32,089 bases of DNA from an uncultured Tenacibaculum sp. Lineage in GTDB: Bacteria; Bacteroidota; Bacteroidia; Flavobacteriales; Flavobacteriaceae. Made by a program: the position numbers and the translations under genes. The notes below the pieces were generated by a model. That model worked only from the letters and a program-made list of their open reading frames with translations. It searched no databases and had not been told where the DNA came from. The stretch lies in assembly GCA_947498055.1 (NCBI GenBank), contig CANMJA010000042.1, forward strand, positions 1-32,089, written 5' to 3'. Below, one piece after another: positions 23,180 through 32,089 of this stretch (its first letter is position 1; each line of letters begins with the position of its first letter).

Positions 23180-24658
23180 ATGGAACTATACAAGGAAAAC
23201 CAACTTAAAATATACAATTCATTATCAAAGACTAAAGAAGTTTTTACCCCAATAACAGAAGGTAGGGTAGGAATGTACGTTTGTGGACCTACAGTGTACA
23301 GTAATGTTCATTTAGGAAATCTAAGAACATTTATGTCTTTCGATATGATTTTTAGATATCTTTTGCATTTAGGATATAAAGTACGTTACGTTCGTAATAT
23401 TACAGATGCAGGTCATTTAGAAAGTGATGCAGACGAAGGGGAAGATAAAATAGCTAAAAAAGCAAGATTAGAAGAAATTGAACCAATGGAAGTGGTACAA
23501 CGTTATACCGTGAACTTTCATGAAGTTACTAAGAAATATAATTTTTTACCACCAAGTATAGAACCCACAGCAACAGGTCATATAGTTGAACAGATTGAAA
23601 TGATTAAAGAAATCATAGAGAAAGGTTTAGCATATGAAGTAAATGGTTCTGTTTATTTTGATGTATTAAAGTATAGTGAAAATAATCATTACGGAATTCT
23701 TTCTGGTAGAAATATTGAAGATGCAATTCATAATACGAGGGCTTTAGATGGGCAGTCTGAAAAACGTAATCCACAAGATTTCGCCTTATGGAAAAAAGCA
23801 GATGAACGCCATATTATGCAATGGCCGTCTCCTTGGAGTGATGGTTTTCCTGGTTGGCATTTAGAGTGTTCAGTGATGAGTTCTAAGTACTTAGGAGAGC
23901 AGTTTGATATTCATGGAGGAGGAATGGATTTAAAATTTCCACATCATGAGTGTGAAATAGCACAATCTCATTCTTGTTCAGGAGTACAACCAGTAAATTA
24001 TTGGTTGCATGCAAATATGTTATTGTTAAATGGTCAAAAAATGGCTAAATCTACTGGGAATAACATTTTGCCAGAAGAAATATTAACGGGTGAAAACAAA
24101 ATTTTAAGCAAGGCATTTGGAGTAGGAGTTGTTCGTTTCTTTATTATGCAAGCACATTATCGCAGTATTCTCGATTTTTCTGATGAAGCATTATTAGCTT
24201 CAGAAAAAGGCTTTCATAAATTAATGGAAGCTATGGAAGTTTTAAAAGAACTAAAAGTGGCAAAAACATCTACATTTAATGTAACAGATTGGAAAAATAA
24301 ATGTTACCAAGCAATGAATGATGATTTTAATACGCCAATATTAATTGCAAATCTTTTCGAAGCTGTAAAATTTATTAATCAAATTAAAGATGATAAAGCA
24401 AGCATTACTGCTACTGATTTAGAGTTACTGCAAAATGCACTACATGTTTTTGTATTTGATGTTTTAGCATTAGTAAACGATGCAAAAGAACAAAGTTCCG
24501 ATAAATTAGAAGGTGCTGTAGAGTTGTTAATTAAGTTAAGAAAAGAAGCAAGAGAAAATAAAGATTGGGCATTATCAGATCAAATAAGAGATGAGTTAGC
24601 CGATATAGGAATTCAATTAAAAGACGGTAGAGAAGGAACCACTTTTTCTGTAAACTAA
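23180..24658 (+). CDS. cysS: Cysteinyl-tRNA synthetase
   Basis: The 492-residue class I synthetase charges tRNA-Cys. The HIGH motif is HLGN (44-47), with zinc ligand Cys35 in VCGPTVYSNV. Further zinc-site motifs are WHLECSVMS and HHECEIAQS. The KMSKS motif is KMAKS (287-291). The C-terminal anticodon-binding part ends LADIGIQLKDGREGTTF as in the family. It is followed by yidD after 3 bases and by lgt, so it heads a three-gene operon. Confidence 0.98.
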   Translation: MELYKENQLKIYNSLSKTKEVFTPITEGRVGMYVCGPTVYSNVHLGNLRTFMSFDMIFRYLLHLGYKVRYVRNITDAGHLESDADEGEDKIAKKARLEEIEPMEVVQRYTVNFHEVTKKYNFLPPSIEPTATGHIVEQIEMIKEIIEKGLAYEVNGSVYFDVLKYSENNHYGILSGRNIEDAIHNTRALDGQSEKRNPQDFALWKKADERHIMQWPSPWSDGFPGWHLECSVMSSKYLGEQFDIHGGGMDLKFPHHECEIAQSHSCSGVQPVNYWLHANMLLLNGQKMAKSTGNNILPEEILTGENKILSKAFGVGVVRFFIMQAHYRSILDFSDEALLASEKGFHKLMEAMEVLKELKVAKTSTFNVTDWKNKCYQAMNDDFNTPILIANLFEAVKFINQIKDDKASITATDLELLQNALHVFVFDVLALVNDAKEQSSDKLEGAVELLIKLRKEARENKDWALSDQIRDELADIGIQLKDGREGTTFSVN

Positions 24659-24661
24659 ATA

Positions 24662-24901
24662 TTGAAAAAAATACTTACATATCCATTTATTTTACTAGTT
24701 CGTTTTTATCAAACAGCTATTTCACCATATACACCTGCAACTTGTAGGTACAATCCAACATGTTCAGCATATACCGTAGAAGCTTTACAAAAACATGGAT
24801 TGTTTTATGGAGGGTGGTTATCTATAAAAAGAATTTTTAGTTGTCACCCTTGGGGTGGTAGTGGTTATGATCCTGTACCTAAAAAAAAACATAAAAATTA
24901 A
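24662..24901 (+). CDS. yidD: Membrane protein insertion efficiency factor YidD
   Basis: The 79-residue protein carries the YidD signature RFYQTAISPYTPATCRYNPT, then CSAYTVEALQKHG, and ends with SCHPWGGSGYDPVP. It assists YidC/Sec-dependent membrane protein insertion at the inner membrane. The start is a TTG (24662), 3 bases after the cysS stop. No ATG lies between the two, and the N-terminus MKKILTYPF is the family norm. The unusual start and tight spacing suggest translation coupled to cysS. Confidence 0.95.
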   Translation: MKKILTYPFILLVRFYQTAISPYTPATCRYNPTCSAYTVEALQKHGLFYGGWLSIKRIFSCHPWGGSGYDPVPKKKHKN

Positions 24902-24913
24902 ATTTATTTATAA

Positions 24914-25771
24914 ATGAATTACTTAGCAATTACTTGGAATTGGAATCCAGAGATTTTTAATATTGGTGGATTTAGCATTCGTTGGTATAGCTTAATGTTT
25001 GTTATAGCATTTGTATTAGGGACTTATTTAATGAAGAAAATTTTTCTGGAAGATAAAATTCCACAAGAAAAAATGGATCCTCTTTTTATGTATACGTTCG
25101 TTTCCATGTTAATAGGAATGCGATTAGGAGAAGTGTTTTTTTATAGTTGGTCAGATTATCAAGATAATTTATTGCGTATAATACTTCCATTTAGAAGACA
25201 AGAAGGAGCAGAAATGCTTTTTGGAATTGTAAAAGGATGGAAATTTACCGGTATTTCTGGATTTGCTAGTCATGGTGCTGCAGTTGGTATTCCTATTGCG
25301 TTGTATTTTTATGCAAGAAAGCATTTAAAAAAATCATGGTTATTCATTTTAGATAGAATGGGAATTATGGTTGCTTTAGCTGGATTTTTTATTAGAATAG
25401 GAAATTTCTTTAACTCTGAAATTTATGGTAAACCTACAGGGTCTAGTTTTGGAGTTATTTTTAAAAGAGCTGGAGATAAAATCCCGAGTCATCCAACCCA
25501 ATTATACGAAGCATTTAGTTATTTAATACTATTCTTTGTTTTATGGCATTTATATTGGAAAACAGACAAGAAATTTAAAGAAGGATATCTATTTGGTGTA
25601 TTTATGATTGCTTTATGGTCATTACGTTTTTTAATAGAATTTGTTAAAAAGGCGCAAGTAGATAGTAGAGAAGATTGGGTGTTTAATTCTTTAAATACAG
25701 GTCAGGTTTTAAGTATTCCTCTAATATTAATAGGTATTTGGTTAGTGCTCAGGAAAAGAAAAGCAGTTTAA
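24914..25771 (+). CDS. lgt: Prolipoprotein diacylglyceryl transferase
   Basis: The 285-residue multi-pass inner-membrane enzyme transfers diacylglyceryl from phosphatidylglycerol to lipobox cysteines. Conserved residues visible are His120 in GFASHGAAVG, Arg161 and Asn164 in RIGNFFNSEIYG, HPTQLYEA (193-200) and Arg238 in WSLRFLIEF. About seven membrane helices are apparent. It lies 12 bases after yidD. The DUF885 lipoprotein encoded at 28440-30257 is a likely substrate. Confidence 0.97.
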   Translation: MNYLAITWNWNPEIFNIGGFSIRWYSLMFVIAFVLGTYLMKKIFLEDKIPQEKMDPLFMYTFVSMLIGMRLGEVFFYSWSDYQDNLLRIILPFRRQEGAEMLFGIVKGWKFTGISGFASHGAAVGIPIALYFYARKHLKKSWLFILDRMGIMVALAGFFIRIGNFFNSEIYGKPTGSSFGVIFKRAGDKIPSHPTQLYEAFSYLILFFVLWHLYWKTDKKFKEGYLFGVFMIALWSLRFLIEFVKKAQVDSREDWVFNSLNTGQVLSIPLILIGIWLVLRKRKAV

Positions 25772-25910
25772 ATTTAATAGAAGAGAATACCATAAAATCA
25801 AACTAAAAATAAACTTTCTTGCGCTGAATACCTCGTAGGTTTGTATTTATAAAACTAAACAAGAGAAAATTACTACGATTTTCAGTAGATAATCGAACCA
25901 AGATTATTTT

Positions 25911-27098
25911 TTATAAAAAACGAATGCTACTAATTTTGCCATTGGTAATTTGGTAAATTACAATAGAGGTAAAGCTATTTTTTTTGTTATTATTAATAGA
26001 GTTAACAGTTGTTAAGTACTCATCTATAACAGCATTATTTCTTACATATCTTTTAACTAATTTTTGATGATTTTTTGTATTTGCCATTACTTCACCAATA
26101 TGAAACTTAAATACTTTTTTATTTTTATATTCTAGTTTTTCGAGACCACTATAAACTTTTACATCATCGGTAAAAGCGCTAATATATTCTTCAATATTTT
26201 GATTATTATAAGCGTTTAATTGTTTTTGAACAATATGTTTTGGAGAAATTTCTGCGGTAATAGCTAGTTTAGTACCATTTTTATTTACTGTAATTCTTGA
26301 AATGTTATTAACATCTTCTTCTTTAAATTCATGAAAAACAGACCATCTTTTATCTTTTTTAGGGGTGAATTTAAATATTGTATTTCCCAAAGAAGATAAT
26401 AAGATACCATTAGGTAGCCAGCAAATATCTTGAACGCCCTCATAAACGTAGATAATTTTATTAATTTCTTTTGTCTTAGGATTTAAAGAGAAGATACTCC
26501 ATTGAGAATCTCCTGTTTTTTTTATAAAACTAACCAAGCTAGAATTGGGTATTTTATGAAAAGAACGTCCCGTATTTTTTGCAATAGTAGTATTTGTTTT
26601 TGTTTTTAAATCACTCAAAATTAAATGTAAAGAATCATTTACGATTACTGAAGATAGCACCGTGTTTTTATCATACCACATTGGATAAGCAACTACTAAA
26701 TCTTCAATTAACTTTGTATCTTTTCCTGTTTTAAAGTCATAGGAATAAAAACGCTGTTTTCCATCGGTATCCAACCTAACAGCAGAAATATTCATAGAGT
26801 TAGGTATTCTTTGCGGAGAATACTCTCCTCCATTAGGAGTGTTGCTAATATAAGTTAGTTTACTTGTATTAATGTTATATTTTGCAATGTCTGTTTGCTT
26901 ATTTCTTGTAGAGGAAAACAGAACTGTATTGTCATCATAAAAATAAGGTTGGCTATCATATCCATCATTATTAGAAATGTTTTTACCATTAAAAATGTGC
27001 CATTTATTTTCTTTATTTGAAATATCAAAGAGATGAATTTCGGTATTTGTTTGTGCTATTGATAATAATGGAGCTAGAAAGAAGAATAGTTTTTTCAT
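25911..27098 (-). CDS. Secreted TolB-like beta-propeller protein with SnoaL-like C-terminus
   Basis: The 395-residue protein has a short signal peptide (KKLFFFLAPLLSIAQ). Residues about 20-290 form TolB/PD40-like repeats, for example DGYDSQPYFYDDNTVLFSSTRNKQTDI cut into short blades and NGGEYSPQRIPN. Residues about 290-395 (VQKQLNAYNNQNIEEYISAF, then FTDDVKVY) look like an NTF2/SnoaL-like domain. No enzymatic motif is visible. The combination suggests a periplasmic or surface binding protein. It is transcribed from its own promoter, convergent with lgt. Confidence 0.8.
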   Translation of the reverse strand: MKKLFFFLAPLLSIAQTNTEIHLFDISNKENKWHIFNGKNISNNDGYDSQPYFYDDNTVLFSSTRNKQTDIAKYNINTSKLTYISNTPNGGEYSPQRIPNSMNISAVRLDTDGKQRFYSYDFKTGKDTKLIEDLVVAYPMWYDKNTVLSSVIVNDSLHLILSDLKTKTNTTIAKNTGRSFHKIPNSSLVSFIKKTGDSQWSIFSLNPKTKEINKIIYVYEGVQDICWLPNGILLSSLGNTIFKFTPKKDKRWSVFHEFKEEDVNNISRITVNKNGTKLAITAEISPKHIVQKQLNAYNNQNIEEYISAFTDDVKVYSGLEKLEYKNKKVFKFHIGEVMANTKNHQKLVKRYVRNNAVIDEYLTTVNSINNNKKNSFTSIVIYQITNGKISSIRFL

Positions 27099-27117
27099 TT
27101 GAAATGAGATTGGAACT

Positions 27118-27125
27118 CGAAAGTA
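27118..27125 (-). promoter_or_regulatory. Candidate promoter of the TolB-like gene (TACTTTCG)
   Basis: Read on the minus strand, TACTTTCG lies 19 bases before the ATG at 27098. This is the same box and distance as for the SH3b-protein gene at 9161. Confidence 0.55.
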
Positions 27126-27224
27126 CTAAAAAACATTCTGAAATTATTTTAAGAATACATAAACTCCAGAAAAGTAATGTAATTAAAATATATAAAGCAT
27201 AACAGATTAATAATTATAAAAAAG

Positions 27225-28346
27225 TTAATTACTTTTTTTAATAGATTCTTTAAAATAACTCCTCAATCGATCAATCGTAGTTTTTTTTAGAATACGTATT
27301 AATTTTCCTCTTTTATACATTCTACCAGTAAACTTAGTACCTTTTTGTACAATAGACATTCCTGATATTGGTTTTCCTTTCTTATTATATTGAACAAAAG
27401 AAACCCATTGATGTTCGTTAAAATTAGGGTTATTATTTTTAAAAAAAGATTCAATATCACTAACTCCCTTTTTAAAATAGTCTTTATTATTTATTAAGAT
27501 AGGGTATATTTTAAATAATAAATTACCACTATATGCATTGTTTTTTTCAATTTCGTAGAGTTTTTCTTCTAAATTAATATCGTAAATATTTTTTTTAAGC
27601 TTTTTGTTTTCTTCATAATAAATAACTCTTTTATTTATTAAGTTTTTTTTCTTCAAGATAGTTCTTAAAATTAGTTTCTTTTTATCTTTAATAGATAAAG
27701 TATTTTTATAAAGAGTTAATTTTAAATTAGGGCTTCTACCTTCCGTTATTACAAATCCATTATCGTTAAATGCTACAGTAATAAAATTCGCATAGTGCTT
27801 AGCAAATACCCAAAATGTTTGACTAGTAATTTCCCCTTTTTTTAAATTGCTTATTTCTAAGCTTTTTTCTTTTAGTAAATAAGAGGAACCATTATATATT
27901 TTCCCGTTTTTATAAGTAGATTTTAAATTAAGCAGTGGGTTTTGATAATGATTATCAAATAAATTTCTTTTAGAATATTGATATTTTTTTTCTCCTTTTT
28001 CATAATAATCTACTAATAAAATATCTTTAGATTCTTTAAGGAAGTAACCATTATAAGGTTTTCCTCTTTTATATTTCCCAACAGGTTTTTCTTCGTTTTT
28101 TATTTGAAAAAAATTATATTCTTCTTTAAGAATTATTCCTTTATCATAATATTTTACTTCTTCTCTTGTAGAGTATTTTTTCTTTTTTACTTGCTTACCA
28201 TGAAGTTTTCCATCTTTATAGGAAGTAACATTACCATAATCATCTATATAAATTCCATCATGTAAATTATGGTCATTTTCTTGTGCTGAAGCAGAAAAAA
28301 ACGACCATAATAGAAATACTATATGTATCCAATAATTTAGTTTCAT
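27225..28346 (-). CDS. Secreted MORN/YwqK-like repeat protein
   Basis: The 373-residue protein has a signal peptide (about 1-21, ending ASAQ). It contains scattered repeats of the form YxxGKxxG: SYKDGKLHGKQV, GKYKRGKPYNGYF, TYKNGKIYNGSS, YNKKGKPISGM and MYKRGKLI. These resemble MORN/YwqK repeats, which form open beta-hairpin ladders. The rest is Lys-rich with no catalytic motif. The function is unknown. A TATATTTAA box at 28352-28360 lies only 5 bases before the ATG and would give an almost leaderless message. Confidence 0.7.
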   Translation of the reverse strand: MKLNYWIHIVFLLWSFFSASAQENDHNLHDGIYIDDYGNVTSYKDGKLHGKQVKKKKYSTREEVKYYDKGIILKEEYNFFQIKNEEKPVGKYKRGKPYNGYFLKESKDILLVDYYEKGEKKYQYSKRNLFDNHYQNPLLNLKSTYKNGKIYNGSSYLLKEKSLEISNLKKGEITSQTFWVFAKHYANFITVAFNDNGFVITEGRSPNLKLTLYKNTLSIKDKKKLILRTILKKKNLINKRVIYYEENKKLKKNIYDINLEEKLYEIEKNNAYSGNLLFKIYPILINNKDYFKKGVSDIESFFKNNNPNFNEHQWVSFVQYNKKGKPISGMSIVQKGTKFTGRMYKRGKLIRILKKTTIDRLRSYFKESIKKSN

Positions 28347-28439
28347 GCCAATTAAATATAGTCAAACACATTTTAACATATATTATTGTGATAGTTAAAA
28401 AATATTTTTAAGATTGATCTAAAAATGTATTTCTTTCAG

Positions 28440-30257
28440 TTAAAAAGAAGCAATCCATTTATCAATTTTGTTTTCTAATAAAGCTAAAGGAATACATCCA
28501 GTTTCTAATACTTGATTATGAAACTCTCTAATATCAAACTTCTCTCCTAGGGCTTTTTTAGCTTTAGCTCTTAATTCTCTTATTTTTAATTGTCCTATTT
28601 TATAAGATAAAGCTTGTCCTGGGTTCGCCATATAGCGTTCAATTTCAGAAATAATACTAGCTTCACTTTCAGCCTCATTATCTAAAGAATACTGAATAGC
28701 TTTTTCTCTACTCCAACCTTTAGCATGTAAACCTGTATCCACAACCAAACGAATCGCTCTATGCATTTCCATTCCTAGCATACCAAAATATTGATATGGA
28801 TCTGTGTATAACCCTAATTCTTTTCCTAAATTTTCAGTATACAAAGCCCAACCTTCACCATAAGCACTATACCATAATGTTTTTCTAAAATTGGGTAAAT
28901 TATTATTCTCTTGTGTTAAAGAAATTTGATAATGATGCCCAGGAATAGCTTCATGTAAAAACAAAGCTTCATCAGAAAACACATTATATTTAGAAGCGTC
29001 AGGAATAGGAGTATAAAAAACTCCTGGACGAGTACCATCTAAAGAGCCAGGATTGTATTCTGCACTTGCAGAAGCTTCTCTAAATTTTTCAGTTTGTTTT
29101 ACTATAAAAGGGGTTTTAGGTTTATTACCAAATAACTTTTCTAATTGCGGTTTCATTTTTTCATGAATAGCATTAAAGTTATCTATAATTTGTTTAGGAG
29201 TTGTATAAGGCATTAATTCTTTGTTTTCTCTAACAAAATTAAAGAAAGCTTTCAAATCTCCTTGAAAACCAACCTGTTCTTTTATTTTTTTCATCTCAGA
29301 CAAAATACGAGTAACTTCTCGTAAACCTAATTGATGAATTTCATCAGCAGTCATGTTTGTCGTAGTATAGTTTTTTATTGCATGTTCATAATATGCTTTT
29401 CCTTGGGGAATTGCAGAAATACCACTTTGCTCTAATCCAGCAGCTAAATAATCTGTTTTTAAAAAATGATATATATCCTTAAAAGAAGGAACTAATTTGT
29501 CATTTATGATACTTGAATATGCTACAATTAATTTCTTTTTATCTTCTTCTGAAAAACTTTTAGGTAAATTATTAATAGGAGAATAAAATAAATGAGCCGA
29601 TAAATCTTTAATTCCTTCAGAAGTTTTAGAAAGAGTAGATAAACCCTTAAATTGAGGAATCACTTTTTTGATTAACGATTTAGGTAATACATATCCTTCT
29701 TTTATGCCTTGTTGCATTCTAGACTTAGCAGATTGAAGCCAAACATTATAGTGTTCTAAACGACTTAACCAATTTTCATAATCTTTTACTGTTTTAAAAG
29801 GTTGTGCACTACTACCACTAGCTAATTGGCCCATAGTTAAATTAACAGTCCACATTTGATTAATAGGTAATAAAAGATCATTTTTAAAACTACCCTGAGC
29901 TAAAGCCATTTCACAGTCCCAAGCTAAAACCTCTTTACTCATTTGTTGACTTTCGGTTAATTCACTATTAGAAAAGTCATTTAGTTTTACTTTATAATTG
30001 GTATAAAAATCTTTAGCTTTTAAAGAATATGCATCAGATAGAAAATTAGGAAAAAGATCATTAAACCTATTATCTCCAGCATAAGTTGCATTAATTGGAT
30101 TTAATTGTAATTTACCTTCGTTATAGTCTTTTAAAAATTGCTCAAATTTCTTATTTGTCTCTACTATTTTTTTTGTAGAATCTTCTTTTTTTGTTTCTTT
30201 TTTACAAGCAACAAATAATATAGAAATAGTAAGTACTGATAAAATTATTTTTCTCAT
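28440..30257 (-). CDS. DUF885-family lipoprotein, putative metallopeptidase
   Basis: The 605-residue protein starts with a lipoprotein signal (SILFVAC, lipidated Cys18). The DUF885 domain spans nearly all the rest. The HEAIPGHH motif (435-442) has the HExxxGH form and AYGEGWALYTE (465-475) follows, both characteristic of the family and consistent with a zinc peptidase related to the M32-like gluzincins. Conserved NPGSLDGTRPGVFY precedes the active site. It should be anchored in the envelope and probably degrades peptides; its substrate is unknown. Confidence 0.9.
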   Translation of the reverse strand: MRKIILSVLTISILFVACKKETKKEDSTKKIVETNKKFEQFLKDYNEGKLQLNPINATYAGDNRFNDLFPNFLSDAYSLKAKDFYTNYKVKLNDFSNSELTESQQMSKEVLAWDCEMALAQGSFKNDLLLPINQMWTVNLTMGQLASGSSAQPFKTVKDYENWLSRLEHYNVWLQSAKSRMQQGIKEGYVLPKSLIKKVIPQFKGLSTLSKTSEGIKDLSAHLFYSPINNLPKSFSEEDKKKLIVAYSSIINDKLVPSFKDIYHFLKTDYLAAGLEQSGISAIPQGKAYYEHAIKNYTTTNMTADEIHQLGLREVTRILSEMKKIKEQVGFQGDLKAFFNFVRENKELMPYTTPKQIIDNFNAIHEKMKPQLEKLFGNKPKTPFIVKQTEKFREASASAEYNPGSLDGTRPGVFYTPIPDASKYNVFSDEALFLHEAIPGHHYQISLTQENNNLPNFRKTLWYSAYGEGWALYTENLGKELGLYTDPYQYFGMLGMEMHRAIRLVVDTGLHAKGWSREKAIQYSLDNEAESEASIISEIERYMANPGQALSYKIGQLKIRELRAKAKKALGEKFDIREFHNQVLETGCIPLALLENKIDKWIASF

Positions 30258-30280
30258 TATTGTTTTTATTTAATGATAAA

Positions 30281-30288
30281 CAAATATA
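30281..30288 (-). promoter_or_regulatory. Promoter of the DUF885 lipoprotein gene (TATATTTG)
   Basis: On the minus strand TATATTTG lies 23 bases before the ATG at 30257, in the 39-base gap after the membrane-protein gene. The lipoprotein gene therefore has its own promoter despite the same orientation. Confidence 0.65.
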
Positions 30289-30296
30289 GTTTATTA

Positions 30297-31637
30297 TTAG
30301 TCTTTGTAATACCAGAAAGGAATTTCAATTACTTTTTCAATAATCTCTTTTTCTTTCGTTTCTTCTTTCTTCTCTTTAATAAAGTTAATTCTACTAACTT
30401 TTAAAATATGTTTTCCTTCGGAAATATTTTTTAATGAAAGTACAGTTTCAAAACCTACTTGTTTATTCAATTTAGTTATAATAAAATCAGATGTAAATTT
30501 TGTGCTATCTATTTTTAATTGATATATCTGATTAAATGTTTTTAAATATGGTGTATAAATACTATCTATTTGTTGAAGTTTATTTCTATTTCTTTCCGAT
30601 TTGAAAAAAGTATTTGTAATTCCTCTAGTATCCTTTTTAGGTACTAGGTTTTTATTTTTTTTAAAAATTAGATCTTCTGTTTCTTCTTTAAAAAGAATAA
30701 AGACTTTAGCATAAGAATTAGTGATAATTTTAGAATCGATAGCAATATCCTTTACATATTCATTTTCTTTAATCAGATTTAAATAATTACTATCATTAGA
30801 AAAGTTAGCAGAAGTATAAGAATTTTTAATGATATAATTAGATGGAATGTTTTGTATTTTACTTAAAATAGAAATAGAGAAATATAGGGGGAGTAATAAG
30901 AATAGAATTCTTTTACCGAACTTATTATCCAAAAAATTATATAAGAGAGGTCTATACAGAAAAGATAATGTTATATAACTAAAAACCTTATATAAAGGAA
31001 AATAAAAAAAAGTAGTCCATTTTTTCTTTTTTAAGAAACCTTGAGTTATAAAATCAATAAAAATGATAATAGACGATATAGAAAACAAGATAAAAAAGAT
31101 GATAGCAATAAATTTTTCTGAACTAGGAGAGAGAATACCTAATTTATCAAAAGAAGTGGTTGTAATAATAATAATAATCAAAGAAAAGATAAAAAGAGAA
31201 ATAAAATAAAATAGAACCAAGAATGTCATAGCAAAAAGAATACTACACAAATCTTCTAAATTAGAAATATATTTATCAAAAGTACCAACTTTCTTTTTTA
31301 AATAATGAGTAAACTTCTTAGTGTAATTTAGGTTGTCATAATTAATGTCATTAGAAACATAACGTAAACCAATTGTCCCAATCCATAGGCCTCTTAATAT
31401 TACATGAATAACAAGATTTAAAGTTAAAATAAAACAACAAGATATTACAAAACTATAAACGATAGTATATGGACTTCCTTCAGCTAATGCTTCATTCATT
31501 TTATTTTGAAGAGGATCCATAGAAGAAGTCAGCCCTAAAATAGAGAATCCCGAAATTAGTAATTCTAATTGCCAACTTTCTTGTTGTAACTTATCTAACC
31601 ATTGTTTAAATTTGATACTTGTGTAGTTACTTTTCAT
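30297..31637 (-). CDS. Hypothetical multi-pass membrane protein
   Basis: The 446-residue protein is of an unrecognised family. The N-terminal half has about five hydrophobic segments (ELLISGFSILGL, IVYSFVISCCFILTLNLVIH, then ILFAMTFLVLFYFISLFIF, then FIAIIFFILFSISSIIIFI, then ILFLLLPLYFSISIL). The C-terminal ~165 residues are soluble, Lys/Asn-rich and beta-like, ending EIPFWYYKD. No transporter or enzyme motif is visible. It is probably an inner-membrane protein with a large soluble domain. Confidence 0.75.
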   Translation of the reverse strand: MKSNYTSIKFKQWLDKLQQESWQLELLISGFSILGLTSSMDPLQNKMNEALAEGSPYTIVYSFVISCCFILTLNLVIHVILRGLWIGTIGLRYVSNDINYDNLNYTKKFTHYLKKKVGTFDKYISNLEDLCSILFAMTFLVLFYFISLFIFSLIIIIITTTSFDKLGILSPSSEKFIAIIFFILFSISSIIIFIDFITQGFLKKKKWTTFFYFPLYKVFSYITLSFLYRPLLYNFLDNKFGKRILFLLLPLYFSISILSKIQNIPSNYIIKNSYTSANFSNDSNYLNLIKENEYVKDIAIDSKIITNSYAKVFILFKEETEDLIFKKNKNLVPKKDTRGITNTFFKSERNRNKLQQIDSIYTPYLKTFNQIYQLKIDSTKFTSDFIITKLNKQVGFETVLSLKNISEGKHILKVSRINFIKEKKEETKEKEIIEKVIEIPFWYYKD

Positions 31638-31651
31638 AAATAAAATTTCGT

Positions 31652-31659
31652 CGAATATA
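31652..31659 (-). promoter_or_regulatory. Candidate promoter of the membrane-protein gene (TATATTCG)
   Basis: On the minus strand TATATTCG lies 14 bases before the ATG at 31637. It matches TAnnTTTG with one change. Confidence 0.4.
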
Positions 31660-32055
31660 ATTATCAGTTATTTCTTTCTTTCTACATCTTTGTTATAAAA
31701 GAAATAAAGCTACAAGTATAATAATAAAGTAGGAAGATTTAAAATAACAATTACAATCTAATATAGATGAAGGTAAACTTTTAGACGATGTAATGAGAAA
31801 GAGCATTAATATAATCCTCTATAGAGATTAGACTTAATAATGTTTTGTAGAATGAAAAAACAAACAAATAGTATTTACTAAAGTATCTAATCTCTTTCCA
31901 TAAAAAGAATAATATAGTGTTCGTTTCATAGAAACCAGAATAAAGAAGTGTTTTGTTTTAGAGTTATATTATTGGTTAGTAGCGGACTATGTTTTTGTGG
32001 TGTTTTTTTATTAAAAAAAAGGCAGAAAAATCGTTGTTAGTTTAAAGAGAGGTTG
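31660..32055. other. Gene-free spacer with an inverted repeat
   Basis: No plausible ORF or RNA gene is seen. CTCTATAGAG near 31817-31826 is a perfect 10-base palindrome. AGAGATTAGA (31823-31832) is the exact reverse complement of TCTAATCTCT (31886-31895), 53 bases apart. A poly-T/poly-A block lies near 32005-32020. None has an assignable function. Confidence 0.4.
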
Positions 32056-32064
32056 TATATTTGC
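32056..32064 (+). promoter_or_regulatory. Strong promoter reading out of the window
   Basis: TTG (32034-32036), 19 bases, then TATATTTGC is the consensus Bacteroidetes -33/-7 pair. Transcription would start near 32070 and continue beyond the window. The following CCCGCAAACGGATAAGC is not enough to identify the gene, which could be an RNA or protein gene. Confidence 0.8.
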
Positions 32065-32089
32065 ACCCGCAAACGGATAAGCTTTAGTT

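Noticed and set aside
27017..27202. 61-codon plus-strand ORF upstream of the TolB-like gene
   Set aside because: It is antisense to the signal-peptide region and promoter of the minus-strand gene, with no ribosome-binding or family evidence.

Overview
This 32 kb window is AT-rich chromosomal DNA of a member of the Flavobacteriia, most likely a marine Flavobacteriaceae (Tenacibaculum/Polaribacter-like; the genus is a guess). The evidence is the Bacteroidetes-type promoters (TATATTTGC, TATATTTAC, TACTTTCG and TATCTTTGC just upstream of starts), strong A/T codon bias, Bacteroidetes-style lipoprotein and signal peptides, and the protein families present (TPR-fused histidine kinases, LytTR regulators, a DUF885 lipoprotein, Mqo).

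Layout. (1) 238-5163 is a signalling island. It holds two histidine kinases with homologous secreted-TPR sensor halves but different kinase classes (HisKA_3/LHDG and HisKA/SHDLRSP), an unknown small gene between them, and a LytTR response regulator. A repeat-rich spacer before the regulator contains eight perfect TACTGAT heptamers. (2) 5509-9086 holds a DUF1842-like gene, guaB and an RsmB/NOP-type rRNA methyltransferase. (3) 9161-12503 holds a secreted SH3b protein and recG. This RecG carries an extra ~146-residue DUF559/Vsr-like nuclease-fold domain between helicase motifs II and III. (4) 12595-16810 is a polymorphic-toxin-like gene followed by a tandem array of its putative immunity gene: one intact copy, two copies shifted out of frame only at an (ATTT)n tetranucleotide tract (5 units in the intact copy, 4 and 7 in the shifted ones), and a 19-codon stub. 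(5) 16832-20154 holds a small zinc-ribbon-like membrane protein and priA, which appears to begin at an ATT codon. (6) 20155-21523 is a graveyard of toxin/immunity fragments around one intact orphan immunity-like gene. (7) 21524-25771 is housekeeping: mqo, then cysS-yidD-lgt as a tight operon. (8) 25911-31637 holds four minus-strand envelope or secreted proteins: a TolB-like/SnoaL-like protein, a MORN-like protein, a DUF885 lipoprotein and a multi-pass membrane protein. The window ends in a strong promoter whose gene lies outside.

The most unusual parts are the immunity array with repeat-number frameshifts, the nuclease-like domain inside RecG, the toxin remnants near mqo, the heptamer array before the LytTR gene and the ATT start of priA. 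All product names come from motif reading without database searches.
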